From: Aliiglaciecola sp. 3_MG-2023
Lineage (GTDB): Bacteria > Pseudomonadota > Gammaproteobacteria > Enterobacterales > Alteromonadaceae
DNA: 64,000 nucleotides
Direction: 5' to 3'
NCBI RefSeq assembly: GCF_030548205.1
Contig: NZ_JAUORV010000016.1
Location: 1-64,000 of the forward strand
A program made the translations under genes and the position numbers. Every line of letters begins with the position of its first letter. Position 1 is the stretch's first letter. This document shows positions 36,672 to 46,500 of this stretch, piece by piece. The notes beneath the pieces are model-generated. The model was given only the letters and a program-made list of their open reading frames with translations, did not search any database and was not told the DNA's origin.

Positions 36672-37107
36672 AACGATACACTACCTTCATTTTGTTAGTA
36701 ACATTCGACTCATAAATATATGCCAAGGCAGATTCATCTTCCTCCAGTCTTTGGCAAACATCATTTATCGTCTGTTCAATAACGGGCGGCTTAACGCGAC
36801 CTGAAAACTTTAACCTAGACCAGTAGGCATTAACACGAGCGAGTGGCAACCCCACTAATGCTTCGTAAAATTGCGCTTTAAGCTCGGCATTTAATTCAAC
36901 GTCAATGGGCGTGGCTTGTTTTCCATTAGGAAACGCAGAGTACTTGCCCATAAAAAGATCAATTAAGCCTTTTTTATCCATTACTTGCACGTCGTTTTTT
37001 TGATTTGTGACGACGACGATTTTCTCTGGCGTAGCGCCTAAACAAGAGAAACTGTTTAATGCCATTAGTATTGTTAGAGTCAGGGAGTAGCGTTTATAAA
37101 ACGTCAT
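36664..37107 (-). CDS. Small PBP-like periplasmic protein (phosphate-binding family type)
   Basis: 147 residues with a signal peptide (about 1-24). The rest matches the half-size PstS/PBP-like proteins seen beside signalling genes: KIVVVTNQKNDVQVMDKKGLIDLFMGK, an arginine- and tryptophan-bearing segment VNAYWSRLKFSGR, and a closing YIYESNV. It is too short to be a full ABC transport receptor. It lies between a porin-like gene and a diguanylate cyclase gene, so a sensory role is plausible. Confidence 0.78.
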   Translation of the reverse strand: MTFYKRYSLTLTILMALNSFSCLGATPEKIVVVTNQKNDVQVMDKKGLIDLFMGKYSAFPNGKQATPIDVELNAELKAQFYEALVGLPLARVNAYWSRLKFSGRVKPPVIEQTINDVCQRLEEDESALAYIYESNVTNKMKVVYRFD

Positions 37108-37116
37108 ATCAGCCCC

Positions 37117-38364
37117 CTAAAAACTAAAACTTAAAGCAAGAAATAGGGTATGCGCAACGTCGTCCTCTTCATCATCAACAACTAACCCATCTCGGGCTCT
37201 AAGGCCGCTCCCTCTTGCTTCTATATCGGTACGCTCAAATTGTACTTTTAAAGCAAGATTTTCTTTTAAATCCCAACGCCAACCTAAGGAAAGTGATTGC
37301 TGATGATGTGCCAAGGTGTTGGCGACTTCTTCCACAAAAATGGCCAACTCGGCTGTATTTGCATTAAAGGGAAAGTCGGGTTTTTCTTGGCTCAGATAAT
37401 ACGCGTCTGTTTTTGCAAATGAATACAAACCGTAAAAGGTATGCGCTCCATAAAGATAACTTATATTCACGAAGCCGTTTAAAGAGTGTCTTAATCCAAG
37501 CGAGTCAGAATCAATATGCGATAACTCGCCTGAGATCTCCCAATCACCGAGATAGCGATTTACGTAAAGCGAGGTATAGTGAATATTCGCACCGCGCAAA
37601 CTCAATGAGTCAGCGAAAGCCTCGGCATCACTCCAGAAAGGTTGTAACTGTGCCACAGACGACGCAACGAACGCAGTGTCAGCGTTATCATTCTTAGCCT
37701 CTGTCCGGGTGTGTTTTAATGCAATGCTCCAATCAAACGAGACAAATTCAACACCTATAGAGCGTAAGTCATTAAAGGTTATTGGGCTGTACTCGTTTCT
37801 AGAAAAGTCGCTTTCTCCCTGGCCCCAAAAGGCTTTAACTAATAAATTAAAATCGCGATAGGGCTTGAGGTAGCTGATATCCGCCCCATCAAAACTTCTG
37901 GCTGGGACAATACCATAGACCTCAGTAGGCACTTTCACCCAAGGGTAGGAAATTGAGACGTCTCTGGTATCACTGAAGTGAAAGATATCGGCCGCAAGTC
38001 TCCCTGCTCTCACTTGCCACGAAGGGGAAATTTCGTATCTAAGGAAGGCCATTTGCGTTATCGAGTCGACGTTTTGTTCATCCTGTTCTCGATAAACAAA
38101 TTGCCCAACAAAATCGAGGTTTTGTGAAAAGCTGTAGTCGAGCTGCACGCCAATTAAACTTAAGGGTTTAAATGCAAAACCATCTTTCTTAGCTATCAGT
38201 GCTTGTGAGCGGTCAGTACGAAATTGATGAGTACGAGTATCCGCGGTTGCAGATGCTAAGGTTCCAAACCCGCTAACTTTCAGCTGATTTTGTTCTGCTA
38301 AAGCGCTAAAAGTTATCAGTATGCTCATCATTGCTGGGATCAGAGAAAACTGCTTTTTTATCAT
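37117..38364 (-). CDS. Outer-membrane beta-barrel (porin-like) protein
   Basis: 415 residues: signal peptide (about 1-23, ending ALAEQ), then alternating hydrophobic and polar strands with many aromatic residues and a final Phe (LALSFSF), the hallmark of an outer-membrane barrel. The specific porin family is not clear; it resembles the DcaP/OprO-like barrels that accompany PBP-like sensor genes. It is first in an operon with the PBP-like and GGDEF genes. Confidence 0.75.
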   Translation of the reverse strand: MIKKQFSLIPAMMSILITFSALAEQNQLKVSGFGTLASATADTRTHQFRTDRSQALIAKKDGFAFKPLSLIGVQLDYSFSQNLDFVGQFVYREQDEQNVDSITQMAFLRYEISPSWQVRAGRLAADIFHFSDTRDVSISYPWVKVPTEVYGIVPARSFDGADISYLKPYRDFNLLVKAFWGQGESDFSRNEYSPITFNDLRSIGVEFVSFDWSIALKHTRTEAKNDNADTAFVASSVAQLQPFWSDAEAFADSLSLRGANIHYTSLYVNRYLGDWEISGELSHIDSDSLGLRHSLNGFVNISYLYGAHTFYGLYSFAKTDAYYLSQEKPDFPFNANTAELAIFVEEVANTLAHHQQSLSLGWRWDLKENLALKVQFERTDIEARGSGLRARDGLVVDDEEDDVAHTLFLALSFSF

Positions 38365-38605
38365 TTAAGTACATCCATTTCGAAGTTTGTTCTTACTCAG
38401 ACCAACAAATCCATAATGTTGAAAATATTGGCTACTATAAGCATAGTAAAGAAACAAAAAAAGCACTGAAAAATCAGCCATTTTTTTGCACCTTCCCATG
38501 ATCTTAAAAAGCGGTTGGTTAACTAAGTTTACCTAAACCATAATCTCACTCAGCTTATATCCCAGTAGCGCGTGGAATTGAATCGCTAGGCAAGGAAATC
38601 GATAA

Positions 38606-38731
38606 ATGCGAATAGCCTTTTCCACACAGTGTATCTTCGCCGCACAAAAAAGCCCATAGAACAAAGCGGGATACACAATGACGATAAGGGGTAATAAAGA
38701 AGCTAAGTTGTCGTTTCCTTGCCAAAGGCAT
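38606..38731 (-). pseudogene. 5' relic of a second RAYT transposase gene
   Basis: Reading the minus strand from the ATG at 38731 gives MPLARKRQLSFFITPYRHCV, then SRFVLWAFLCGEDTLCGKGY, over 42 codons without a stop. This is the N-terminus of the RAYT family, matching the intact copy's MPQARKNQISL...YYHCVSRCVR...FLCG. The 65-bp start region aligns without gaps to 12541-12605. No HUH motif or later part follows. A degenerate plus-oriented repeat (TATGGCTGTCTATGTG) is at about 38796. The rest of the interval 38365-38947 shows nothing else. Confidence 0.85.
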
Positions 38732-38947
38732 AATTCATTACCTGAATGAATAATACATAAGCATAATTGATTTGGATTACCCTAGGGGTCAGTTTATGGC
38801 TGTCTATGTGATTGCGCATAATTAAAATCCCCCTGCCGTTCGTATGACTTTCTTGGGGTTATACTGTTAGTATTAAGTACTTGTCTTAATTGACATAATT
38901 AAATATGGATATTACTCAATAACGTTAGTGAAAACTGGAGTGAGCCG

Positions 38948-40168
38948 ATGAAACTTAAACCAACAATTAACCTGAGTGCTGCAATTAGCTTAGCACTTAT
39001 CTGCGCAGTGAGCACTCCCCTGATAGCTGCAGAAGACCTATCAAGCTGCGCAACAATTACGACAGAACACAAAGGCCCACCAGGTCCCCCTGGTGGCAAG
39101 AAAGAAGAGTCTGCGGAAGAAAAAGCAGTTAAAGCGAGAATGGGGAATACCAGCACGTTGATGCAAACAGTAGCTATACCTGAGTCCGTTAAAGCGTGTG
39201 CAAAAGATAGCGGTTATGATCGCCTTGTTTGCCTGACAAATATCTTAAAAACCAACGTATCGGATGAAATGTTAAAGTCTCTTCAGCTCGATTACTCTGT
39301 AGCAACTGCGAAAAAGTGGAGCAACCTACCTGCAGGAGCATTCCCATCCAGACCCGGTGTGTTTATGGGCGAGTTCAGCTCTGAACAGCGAGGCGTGGTG
39401 AAAGCGATCATGCAACAAGCTGCAAGCTTGTCTGACAACGAAGGGTGGGATGAGATGGTGCAAACCATGAATGCGGATGATTACATTAGTACTGTTAGTA
39501 CCGACTACAAGGCAGGTTACTCGTCTTACAATACTAAAATCGCATTTTTGGGTAACCCAGCTGACGAAGGTGTTTGGCAACTTTATTGGGGCGGCCACCA
39601 TTTCGCATTTTCCAATACGTATAAAAACGGTAAGTTAATTGGTGCAACCCCTTCATTCCGTGGTGTTGAGCCATTCCCATCCTTTGAAATGAACGGCATG
39701 ACAAACATACCTATGCTTCAGGAAAGAGATGCCTTTGCTGATCTGCTGAACTCCCTATCTAAAGAGCAGCTTGCAGAAGCATTGCTTGAAGGAACTTATA
39801 CTGACGTTTTAGCAGGGCCACAAGCTGATGATGCGATACCTAGTGAGCAAGAAGGTATTAGTGTTGCTAAATTAAATGAAGCGCAAAAAGCACTTCTGAT
39901 GGTCGCCGTCAGAAAGTATGTGGGTGATATTGACGATGCTGATGCTCAGGCTTATATGGAAAAGTACGGCGCTGAATTGTCAGAGACAGTTCTGGGGTAC
40001 TCTGGATCGACTGATGTGAAGTGTGAAAATGACTACGTGCGCATTCACGGGCCATCGCTTTGGTTGGAGTTCTCTATGGAGTCTAACAAATCGACAAATA
40101 AAGTCGGCAATCATCCTCACTCAGTATGGCGTGACATCGAGAGTGATTACGGCGGTCAGAAACAGTGA
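38948..40168 (+). CDS. DUF3500 exported protein
   Basis: 406 residues: signal peptide (about 1-27), a Gly/Pro/Lys-rich linker (GPPGPPGGKK), then a DUF3500 domain with LGNPADEGVWQLYWGGHHF, the WxLxxGGHH core and PSFRGVEPFPS. The His pair is suggestive of a metal site, but the activity is unknown. A good RBS (GGAGTGAG) is 8 bases before the ATG. It is coupled to the next gene, whose start overlaps its stop. Confidence 0.82.
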   Translation: MKLKPTINLSAAISLALICAVSTPLIAAEDLSSCATITTEHKGPPGPPGGKKEESAEEKAVKARMGNTSTLMQTVAIPESVKACAKDSGYDRLVCLTNILKTNVSDEMLKSLQLDYSVATAKKWSNLPAGAFPSRPGVFMGEFSSEQRGVVKAIMQQAASLSDNEGWDEMVQTMNADDYISTVSTDYKAGYSSYNTKIAFLGNPADEGVWQLYWGGHHFAFSNTYKNGKLIGATPSFRGVEPFPSFEMNGMTNIPMLQERDAFADLLNSLSKEQLAEALLEGTYTDVLAGPQADDAIPSEQEGISVAKLNEAQKALLMVAVRKYVGDIDDADAQAYMEKYGAELSETVLGYSGSTDVKCENDYVRIHGPSLWLEFSMESNKSTNKVGNHPHSVWRDIESDYGGQKQ

Positions 40169-40725
40169 TGGTCTGCAAATTAGGACGAGCCTTAGTGCTT
40201 GCTGTTTTACTGTGTGTTGGGGGTGCTAACCTTGCAAGTGCTCATGCATTGCCTGGGAGTCAGTTAACATTTTCTCAGGATGGCGAGCAACTTGAGTTAT
40301 CACTACAAATTGCATTGGAAGACTTGATTATTGCTGATCCTGGATTTAAAACACTCATGGGGGAGGCTAATGGACACAAGCTTTCTGGAAAGAACTTTGA
40401 TCATCTTGCGGCGTATTTTGAAAAGCATATTAAGCTCGCACATCAATCCAGTGTTCTGCCACTGACGTTATCTAGCGCATCATTGAAGGAAGAGATGCAA
40501 GACCACCTAGGCACTTATGTTTTGTTGGTCTCTCAATTAATGGTGGATATACCTAACGGTGCAAGTGTTTTTCCGATGACGCTAACCTATGATGCAGTCA
40601 TGCATGAGGTGCGTAATCACCGAGCGACTATCTTTTGGCAACAACACGGCGAGGCGAATAAACGAATTGCTAACTTTGGTTTTAAGCCCGTTGGCGGCAA
40701 GCAACAGGGAAAGTTATTAGAATAA
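40168..40725 (+). CDS. Exported protein of unknown function, partner of DUF3500
   Basis: 185 residues from the ATG at 40168, which overlaps the DUF3500 stop (TGATG); a GTG one codon earlier is also possible. A signal peptide (about 1-24, ending ASAHA) precedes a soluble, mixed domain beginning HALPGSQL. I do not recognise the family. Its position suggests that it works with the DUF3500 protein in the periplasm. Confidence 0.65.
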   Translation: MVCKLGRALVLAVLLCVGGANLASAHALPGSQLTFSQDGEQLELSLQIALEDLIIADPGFKTLMGEANGHKLSGKNFDHLAAYFEKHIKLAHQSSVLPLTLSSASLKEEMQDHLGTYVLLVSQLMVDIPNGASVFPMTLTYDAVMHEVRNHRATIFWQQHGEANKRIANFGFKPVGGKQQGKLLE

Positions 40726-40748
40726 AGAGGGCAAATGTCCCCTTTTTT
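40724..40748 (+). terminator. Rho-independent terminator after the DUF3500 pair
   Basis: AAAG, a bulged A, then GGG pair with CCC and CTTT around a CAAATGT loop, followed by a run of six T starting at 40743. It ends the DUF3500 transcript before the amyloid-motif operon. Confidence 0.7.
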
Positions 40749-40911
40749 GCATTTAAACTAGTTTTCTTCAATTCGATAGTTTTCCTTCACTAAAACTATT
40801 TTGTATTTAGATGTCGTTCGACTTAAAGTCTTCCAGATCGGCTCCAGATAAAAGTATCGTTGTTCTCCTTCAGGGCAATTATTTTTATTACCGATCATTG
40901 CTGTAACATCT

Positions 40912-40941
40912 ATTAATTTACACTAACCCCATTATTTCCCT
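40912..40941. repeat. Short dispersed repeat D, copy 1
   Basis: 30 bases (ATTAATTTACACT.ACCCCATTATTTCCCT) match 50441-50470 with one difference. Sequences of this kind, with ACTGACCCCATT, recur around RAYT genes in marine gammaproteobacteria, so it is probably a REP remnant. It lies about 100 bp before the amyloid-motif operon. Confidence 0.75.
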
Positions 40942-41040
40942 ATTATTTTTAGAGATTAAAAAACGTGCAATTTTAGTAGGAAATATCTTCAAAATGGTCA
41001 ATACTTAGCTAATTGATTACTAACAATATAAAGCGCTTAA

Positions 41041-41433
41041 ATGGAACCCATCTCGTTAATTGCTGGAGCATTAGCTGCTGGTGCAGCTGCAGGCTTAAAA
41101 GATACTAGTCAAAAAGCCGTCGTTGATGGCTATAAAGCTCTTAAGGCGCTTGTTATTAAGCATTGGACGAATTCGGACGTGGGTGACAAAACATCGAATC
41201 AGATGGAAGCTCAGGTATTGCTTGATAATCTGCAGCAAGATCCACAGGTATTTCAACCCATTATTGAACAAAAATTAGCCTTAGCATTACCGCAGCCGCC
41301 GCCAGAATTATTAGCAAAAGCAACACAATTAAAGTCACTTATCGAGCAAGGTGGAAGTCGCAATGACGTTACTTTAAATGATGCTAAAGGGGTTCAGATA
41401 GGCGACAAAAATATCCAAAATAATCAATTTTAA
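41041..41433 (+). CDS. Small helical protein with C-terminal RHIM-like amyloid motif (putative effector)
   Basis: 130 residues. The first 20 are Gly/Ala-rich and hydrophobic (ISLIAGALAAGAAAGLK), followed by a helical region (about 20-105). The last 14 residues, GVQIGDKNIQNNQF at 117-130, match the RHIM core ([IV]Q[IV]Gxx[NG]) that forms amyloids in animal RIPK proteins and appears in bacterial amyloid-signalling motifs. The layout, a membrane-active-looking helical head plus a terminal amyloid motif, resembles bacterial Bell/HeLo-like effectors. The same motif opens the next protein. The RBS is weak. It is first in a four-gene operon. Function is inferred, not shown. Confidence 0.75.
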   Translation: MEPISLIAGALAAGAAAGLKDTSQKAVVDGYKALKALVIKHWTNSDVGDKTSNQMEAQVLLDNLQQDPQVFQPIIEQKLALALPQPPPELLAKATQLKSLIEQGGSRNDVTLNDAKGVQIGDKNIQNNQF

Positions 41434-41447
41434 AGGGAAAGAAATCT

Positions 41448-42437
41448 ATGGACGGGAAGCCTCCTAAGACACTTATCACCGACGCTAGAGGGGTTCAAGT
41501 TGGTGATGGAAATGTACAGCACAATCATTATTATGCAGCACCCTCTGCGCCTAATTTAGTTTTTTCTTACAAACCTGAAATTGATCTCGAGTTAGCCATT
41601 GCTTACTACGATAGAGTGAGCATTTTTCCTACCTTGGCGGCTGAATTTTCGCAACATAAAGTCTCAACAATTTTTATTTTGGGAGGAAAACAAGACTGGC
41701 ATAACGGGTTATGGAGTCGGCTGAAAAATCATTTGGATTTTCGACTGAATGAAACCGCAAGTTATGCCAGTGTCAGTTGGCCGCAAGAACAACATTTCGA
41801 GCGGCGCACGCGTTTTAGTTGTTGGGACCAAACGATAAAGGGGTTTAGCCAACCGTCTAATGGCACGCTTCAGCAAATACAAGAAGACATTACATCACAC
41901 CTGCTTTGTCTTTCTATCAAACAAGCGCATTTTCGAGCCGTAGTAAGGTATGACATTTCTGCTTTGAATTGGAATACCACCAATTTGAATCATCTTGAAT
42001 CTCTTGTAAATGACTGGGAAACCATTCATCAAAACCTGCGTAAATACAGCCCCAACCCAGTTTCTATCGGCTTAGTATTTTGTGTTGTTGAAGAGCCAAG
42101 GAGTTTATTTGCAAAAGTATTACGCTTCTGTAAAAAAGACCTGAATTCACCGACAGAGCAGGAATACGAGACCTATAAACGTTTATCGACAAAGTATCCA
42201 GATGCTTTCTTTGGTGCATTACAGCGGGTTACCGCCGATGAAATAGATGAATGGATAGAAGCGCTGCAGTTTGGTCTTACAGAAGAAAAACGAAATGGTG
42301 ATTGGTGGCAGAACTTGAAAGTCTCTATGCGCAGACAATTGGAACAGTATAAACATTCAGTTGAACACCGAAAATTGCGTGATGATTTGATTAGTTGTGA
42401 ACAATTTAAACAAGCTTGGAGGGGCGAAATTGACTAA
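41448..42437 (+). CDS. Protein with N-terminal RHIM-like motif and iSTAND-like region
   Basis: 329 residues. GVQVGDGNVQHNHY at 15-28 is nearly the same motif that ends the preceding protein, including its lead-in (DAR/DAK before it). After a short linker, the main domain contains STIFILGGKQDWHNGLWSRLK, which looks like a STAND P-loop strand without a usable Walker lysine; this recalls the inactive iSTAND domains of NTP-dependent conflict systems, but the match is by eye. It is 14 bp after the first gene, with AAAGGGAAAG upstream, and overlaps the MoxR gene by 8 bp. Confidence 0.7.
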   Translation: MDGKPPKTLITDARGVQVGDGNVQHNHYYAAPSAPNLVFSYKPEIDLELAIAYYDRVSIFPTLAAEFSQHKVSTIFILGGKQDWHNGLWSRLKNHLDFRLNETASYASVSWPQEQHFERRTRFSCWDQTIKGFSQPSNGTLQQIQEDITSHLLCLSIKQAHFRAVVRYDISALNWNTTNLNHLESLVNDWETIHQNLRKYSPNPVSIGLVFCVVEEPRSLFAKVLRFCKKDLNSPTEQEYETYKRLSTKYPDAFFGALQRVTADEIDEWIEALQFGLTEEKRNGDWWQNLKVSMRRQLEQYKHSVEHRKLRDDLISCEQFKQAWRGEID

Positions 42438-43551
42438 ATCAAGATTTTTTGACGGCACCTTAGATGAACCGCAAAACAATTATCTTAATCTGCCGGTTAT
42501 TGATCAGAATGCGATGACGCGCCCACAGGATTACCTAGCCAGTAACGAACTCTCGGCTGCCGTAAACGTGGCACTAACATTAGGTATGCCTCTTTTGCTG
42601 ACTGGCGAACCTGGTTGCGGTAAGAGTGAGCTCGCAAGACGTATCGCCTGGGAGCTAGGATTTCCCAGTTATAATAAAGACGGAAATGCAGAGGTGTTAA
42701 AGTATGCGGTGAAGTCAAATACAGAAGCTAGAGATTTATTTTACAATTACGATACGGTCGGTCGTTTTCATGCTTCGCAAGCAAGCCAAAGTCCCAACCA
42801 AGAATTAGTCAGCGCAAATCAATTTATCCGTTATCAAGCGTTGGGTTTGGCAATTTTACGAGCGAAAGGCAAACAAGGTGACTTTCCAAGCGGTTTGTTA
42901 ACGGATAGTCAGTTAGCGAGCTTACCAGAAACTGCACATCGTTCGGTTGTATTGATTGACGAAATTGACAAAGCGCCTCGTGATGTTCCTAACGATATTT
43001 TAAATGAAATCGAGCATTTAGAATTTGCTATTCCCGAGTTAGGGGGCGTGCGTGTGGCTATCGAGGGGAATGAGATTGCGCATAAACCCGTGGTAATTAT
43101 AACCAGTAACTCAGAGCGTGATCTTCCCAGCGCGTTTTTACGCCGATGTGTATATTTTCATCTACCTTTTCCACCATTTAGCACGGAGGATGACACTCAA
43201 GTAACGGTGCAAAGTATTGTGACTAGCCGATTAGGCAAAAGGTTTGCTGATTTGCCGGTTTTGCAGCGTGATGCGATCAGTCTATGCCAATTTTTGAGGT
43301 TAGAGCAACAAGGGTTATACAAGCAGCCGGGTATAGCAGAGATATTAAATTGGCTGAGCTACATTTCTCAGCACGCTTTGTCACAAGCTACTAGTGGCAA
43401 GTTTCCAAGCACTGCTGGGTTGTCTGAAGTGGATTACCAGACTTGTATTTTGGGCTTTAAAACGACTTTACTTAAAACTCGTGAAGATCAATCTCGTGCA
43501 GATTCGTTGTTTAAAGCTTGGATAAGCACATCCAGTGAATCAACTAAATAG
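42430..43551 (+). CDS. MoxR-type AAA+ ATPase
   Basis: 373 residues from the TTG at 42430, which has GGAGGGG six bases upstream; a GTG at 42397 is the alternative. Walker A is GEPGCGKS, Walker B is VVLIDEIDKA, sensor 1 is IITSNSER, and the arginine finger is in AFLRRC. MoxR ATPases act as chaperones, usually on vWA-domain partners, and the next gene encodes such a candidate. The gene overlaps both neighbours (8 and 17 bp), so the four genes are one unit. Confidence 0.88.
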   Translation: MTKSRFFDGTLDEPQNNYLNLPVIDQNAMTRPQDYLASNELSAAVNVALTLGMPLLLTGEPGCGKSELARRIAWELGFPSYNKDGNAEVLKYAVKSNTEARDLFYNYDTVGRFHASQASQSPNQELVSANQFIRYQALGLAILRAKGKQGDFPSGLLTDSQLASLPETAHRSVVLIDEIDKAPRDVPNDILNEIEHLEFAIPELGGVRVAIEGNEIAHKPVVIITSNSERDLPSAFLRRCVYFHLPFPPFSTEDDTQVTVQSIVTSRLGKRFADLPVLQRDAISLCQFLRLEQQGLYKQPGIAEILNWLSYISQHALSQATSGKFPSTAGLSEVDYQTCILGFKTTLLKTREDQSRADSLFKAWISTSSESTK

Positions 43552-46500
43552 CGCAAAGCTGCAATGCCAGTATTTATATCAGCATTTTGCTGAGCTGCAG
43601 AATCTACTCACTGCCAAAGGAATAGTTATTGGCCCAGACCGTTGGTTAGCCGCTAACGACCTGTTACTTCATTTACAGCACAAAAATCACCCACCCGTAT
43701 CTGCAAACGAACTTAGAAATTTACTTGGCCCGCTATTTTGCCGGTCTGAGCAAGAGCAAAATTTATTCAAAGAGTTGTTTGATATTTGGGCTTTAGAAAA
43801 ACAGGCCGATTTAGATAAATCGGAAGTTGTACTTCCTGATTCAATTACCTTAACGAGTCCAGACCCTAAACCTTTTTATAGTAAAATCAGCTTTTGGACA
43901 GTCATATTTATTTCCTGCGTCATAATATTACTCAACCTTGAAGAACCCCCACCACCACCACCCGGTTCAGATGTGACGATTCGAACTACAGCGCCTGACG
44001 TTATTGAAGACCTCAGTCCAGAACAGCAACCCTGCGAAAATAGCCCAGATGGATGCGCAACTGTTGAGGAGTCTACTACTTCCGATACCATTACCCCCGA
44101 AATTGTCAAGCCTGCTAGCTTTAGATACACACCTGAACCGATACGCTTAAACCCAGAAGAACTTTACGATATTTCGCGATGGCAATATGTGGTAATTACT
44201 GTGCCACTTTTACTATGGTTAGTAATTCGTATCTATACCAGAGTGAATCGACGTTATGTGCTTCGTCAAGAAAACAATCAGCGCGGTAACCCGTTGGTTT
44301 ACTTGAAACTTAAGACTACCGAAACTATGCCATTTGCATTAGCTGATTTTAGTAGCTTGCTGCGTTTAAGTATTTTGCGTTCCACCCGCAAATTGGATGC
44401 AGATAAAACGATTATTGCTACCATTCGTAATGCTGGGTTATTTAAACCAACGTTTCAACAACGTTATGTTCAACCAGAATACCTCGTCTTGATTGATCGC
44501 TCCCACATCAATGACCAATGCGCGGCATTGGCCGATTCATTGTTAGTGAGGCTCCAACTAGAGCATCTACACATTCGTGCATTTCACTTTCAAGGTGATC
44601 CCAGTTGGTGTTTTGAAAAAAATACGTCTCATGCTATTTCATTGCAGTCATTGGCGCACAAGTATCCAGATAGTCGATTAATTGTGATAAGCAGTGGACA
44701 CAAGCTAGTAAATCGTCTATCCGGTGAGCTGGCTAAATGGGTTTCGCTTTTTAAAGCTTGGAAACAACGGGTATGGCTAACTAACCAACCACAACCTTGG
44801 GGTTATGCACTTAGTCAAATTGCATTCAGCGGCTTCGCCGTTGCCCCACTGGAAACCGCAGGAGTCAAAGCATCAGCGCAGTGGTTTAGCAAGTTACAAA
44901 CAGACAATCCCAATAAATCAGGTGTTTGGTATTCCGGTTATTTACAACAGAAATTCCCAGTGCAATTGAAGGATGCAAGCTTCTGGCTAGAAAATGACGC
45001 TGAAAAAGCACACAAAAAAAGACTACCTAAACTGCTCGAACAATTGCGGGAATACCTTCATGAGGATGGAATGCTTTTATTGGGTTGCGTTGCAGCTTAC
45101 CCGGAAATAAATGGCAATCTAAGTATTGCTCTTGAACAAAAGTTATTTCCCGACGCGCATCCAATCGAGCGAGAGCAACGCTTGCTAAAGCTAAGTGCTC
45201 TGCCTTGGAGTCAGCAAGGTCAAATGCCGACATACGTCAGGGCAGTTTTGCTCGACGAGTTGAGTAAAGACGAATTTCAACGTATAGGTTACATTTATCG
45301 CAACTTATTTGAGCTTGCAAGTACTCCTAAGCATGGTTTGGGAATTCAGGTTCCAGGAGACGTCAATACTTCTGACTCACCAAAACCGTTTAAAAGCCAT
45401 TCATACCCAACTTCCGATCCGCTGATGATTAGAGCGCTAAGAGGATGGCGTAGTCGTTTGGATTTTATTTTACCTAATAAACTAGCTCGTAAATTTGGCC
45501 AAATAACCCAATCTTCATGCTTTGGCTACTTGTCCTTTTCATTAGTTTTGCTTGTTAGTTTGTTTTTGTGGTTTAGCTGGCCTTATTACCTGTCGTATCA
45601 AGAGCAACAACGAATCAATGATAAATACACGGACAACATTCAGACCGGCATCATAATTGAAACTGACCCCACAAACATGCAGTTTTCTGAAGCGCTAAAT
45701 CGTAATCTGGAACGATGGGGCTTTAAGTTTTATAAAACAAATATTGATGAGCAACCTTTTATTGGAAAAGGGCAGATTATCACTGATGACTTAGCGGTTG
45801 CAGAACAGATCCAGGCGCGTATTGATTATCTAACCAATGATCAACTGAAGTTGCAATTCGTGTTAGTGAACGCAAAACAAACTAAGCTACCGATTGAGAT
45901 GCTGGATGATGCTTCGAATTTAGTTAACAGGGTGGTGCGCATACGCTTACCCACAGAGGTGGCGCAAAACCCACTATTAACTTCTTCTGAACAGTATACT
46001 CAAGAATGGTATAGGCAACGTGATTTTGTTTTTAATTTATTGCAAGAAAATCAGGACGACGAAGCCGCATACAACGACATTCTGATTACCGAACTGCTAC
46101 CTAGGTTAGAACACTTGATTGCTGGAAATTTAAATTGGCTATTGCGAAACAATGCACAAGAACAGCAAGTTACTATTTACGAAACGCTTAAAGCTTACTT
46201 AATGCTGCAAAACACGAGTAGGTTTGATGCTGGTTATCTGCGTAGTTGGCTAGCAACAACCTTGCGAAACGAAGGTGTCAATATGCAAATGATCACGTTG
46301 TCTTATTTTGATGATCTTTTGAATCTTGAGTTAAAGCAGCAATCACTTGACCAAGCTTTAGTTGCCACTGCGCGTGAAGCATTATTACGAATGCCTTTAG
46401 CACAAAGGATTTACTCGCAACTCAAAGCGACAGAAGAGAATCGCAAAGTGTATTCGTTGTATGATTACCTTGTTGCTGAAAAAATAACCCTATTTGAGCT

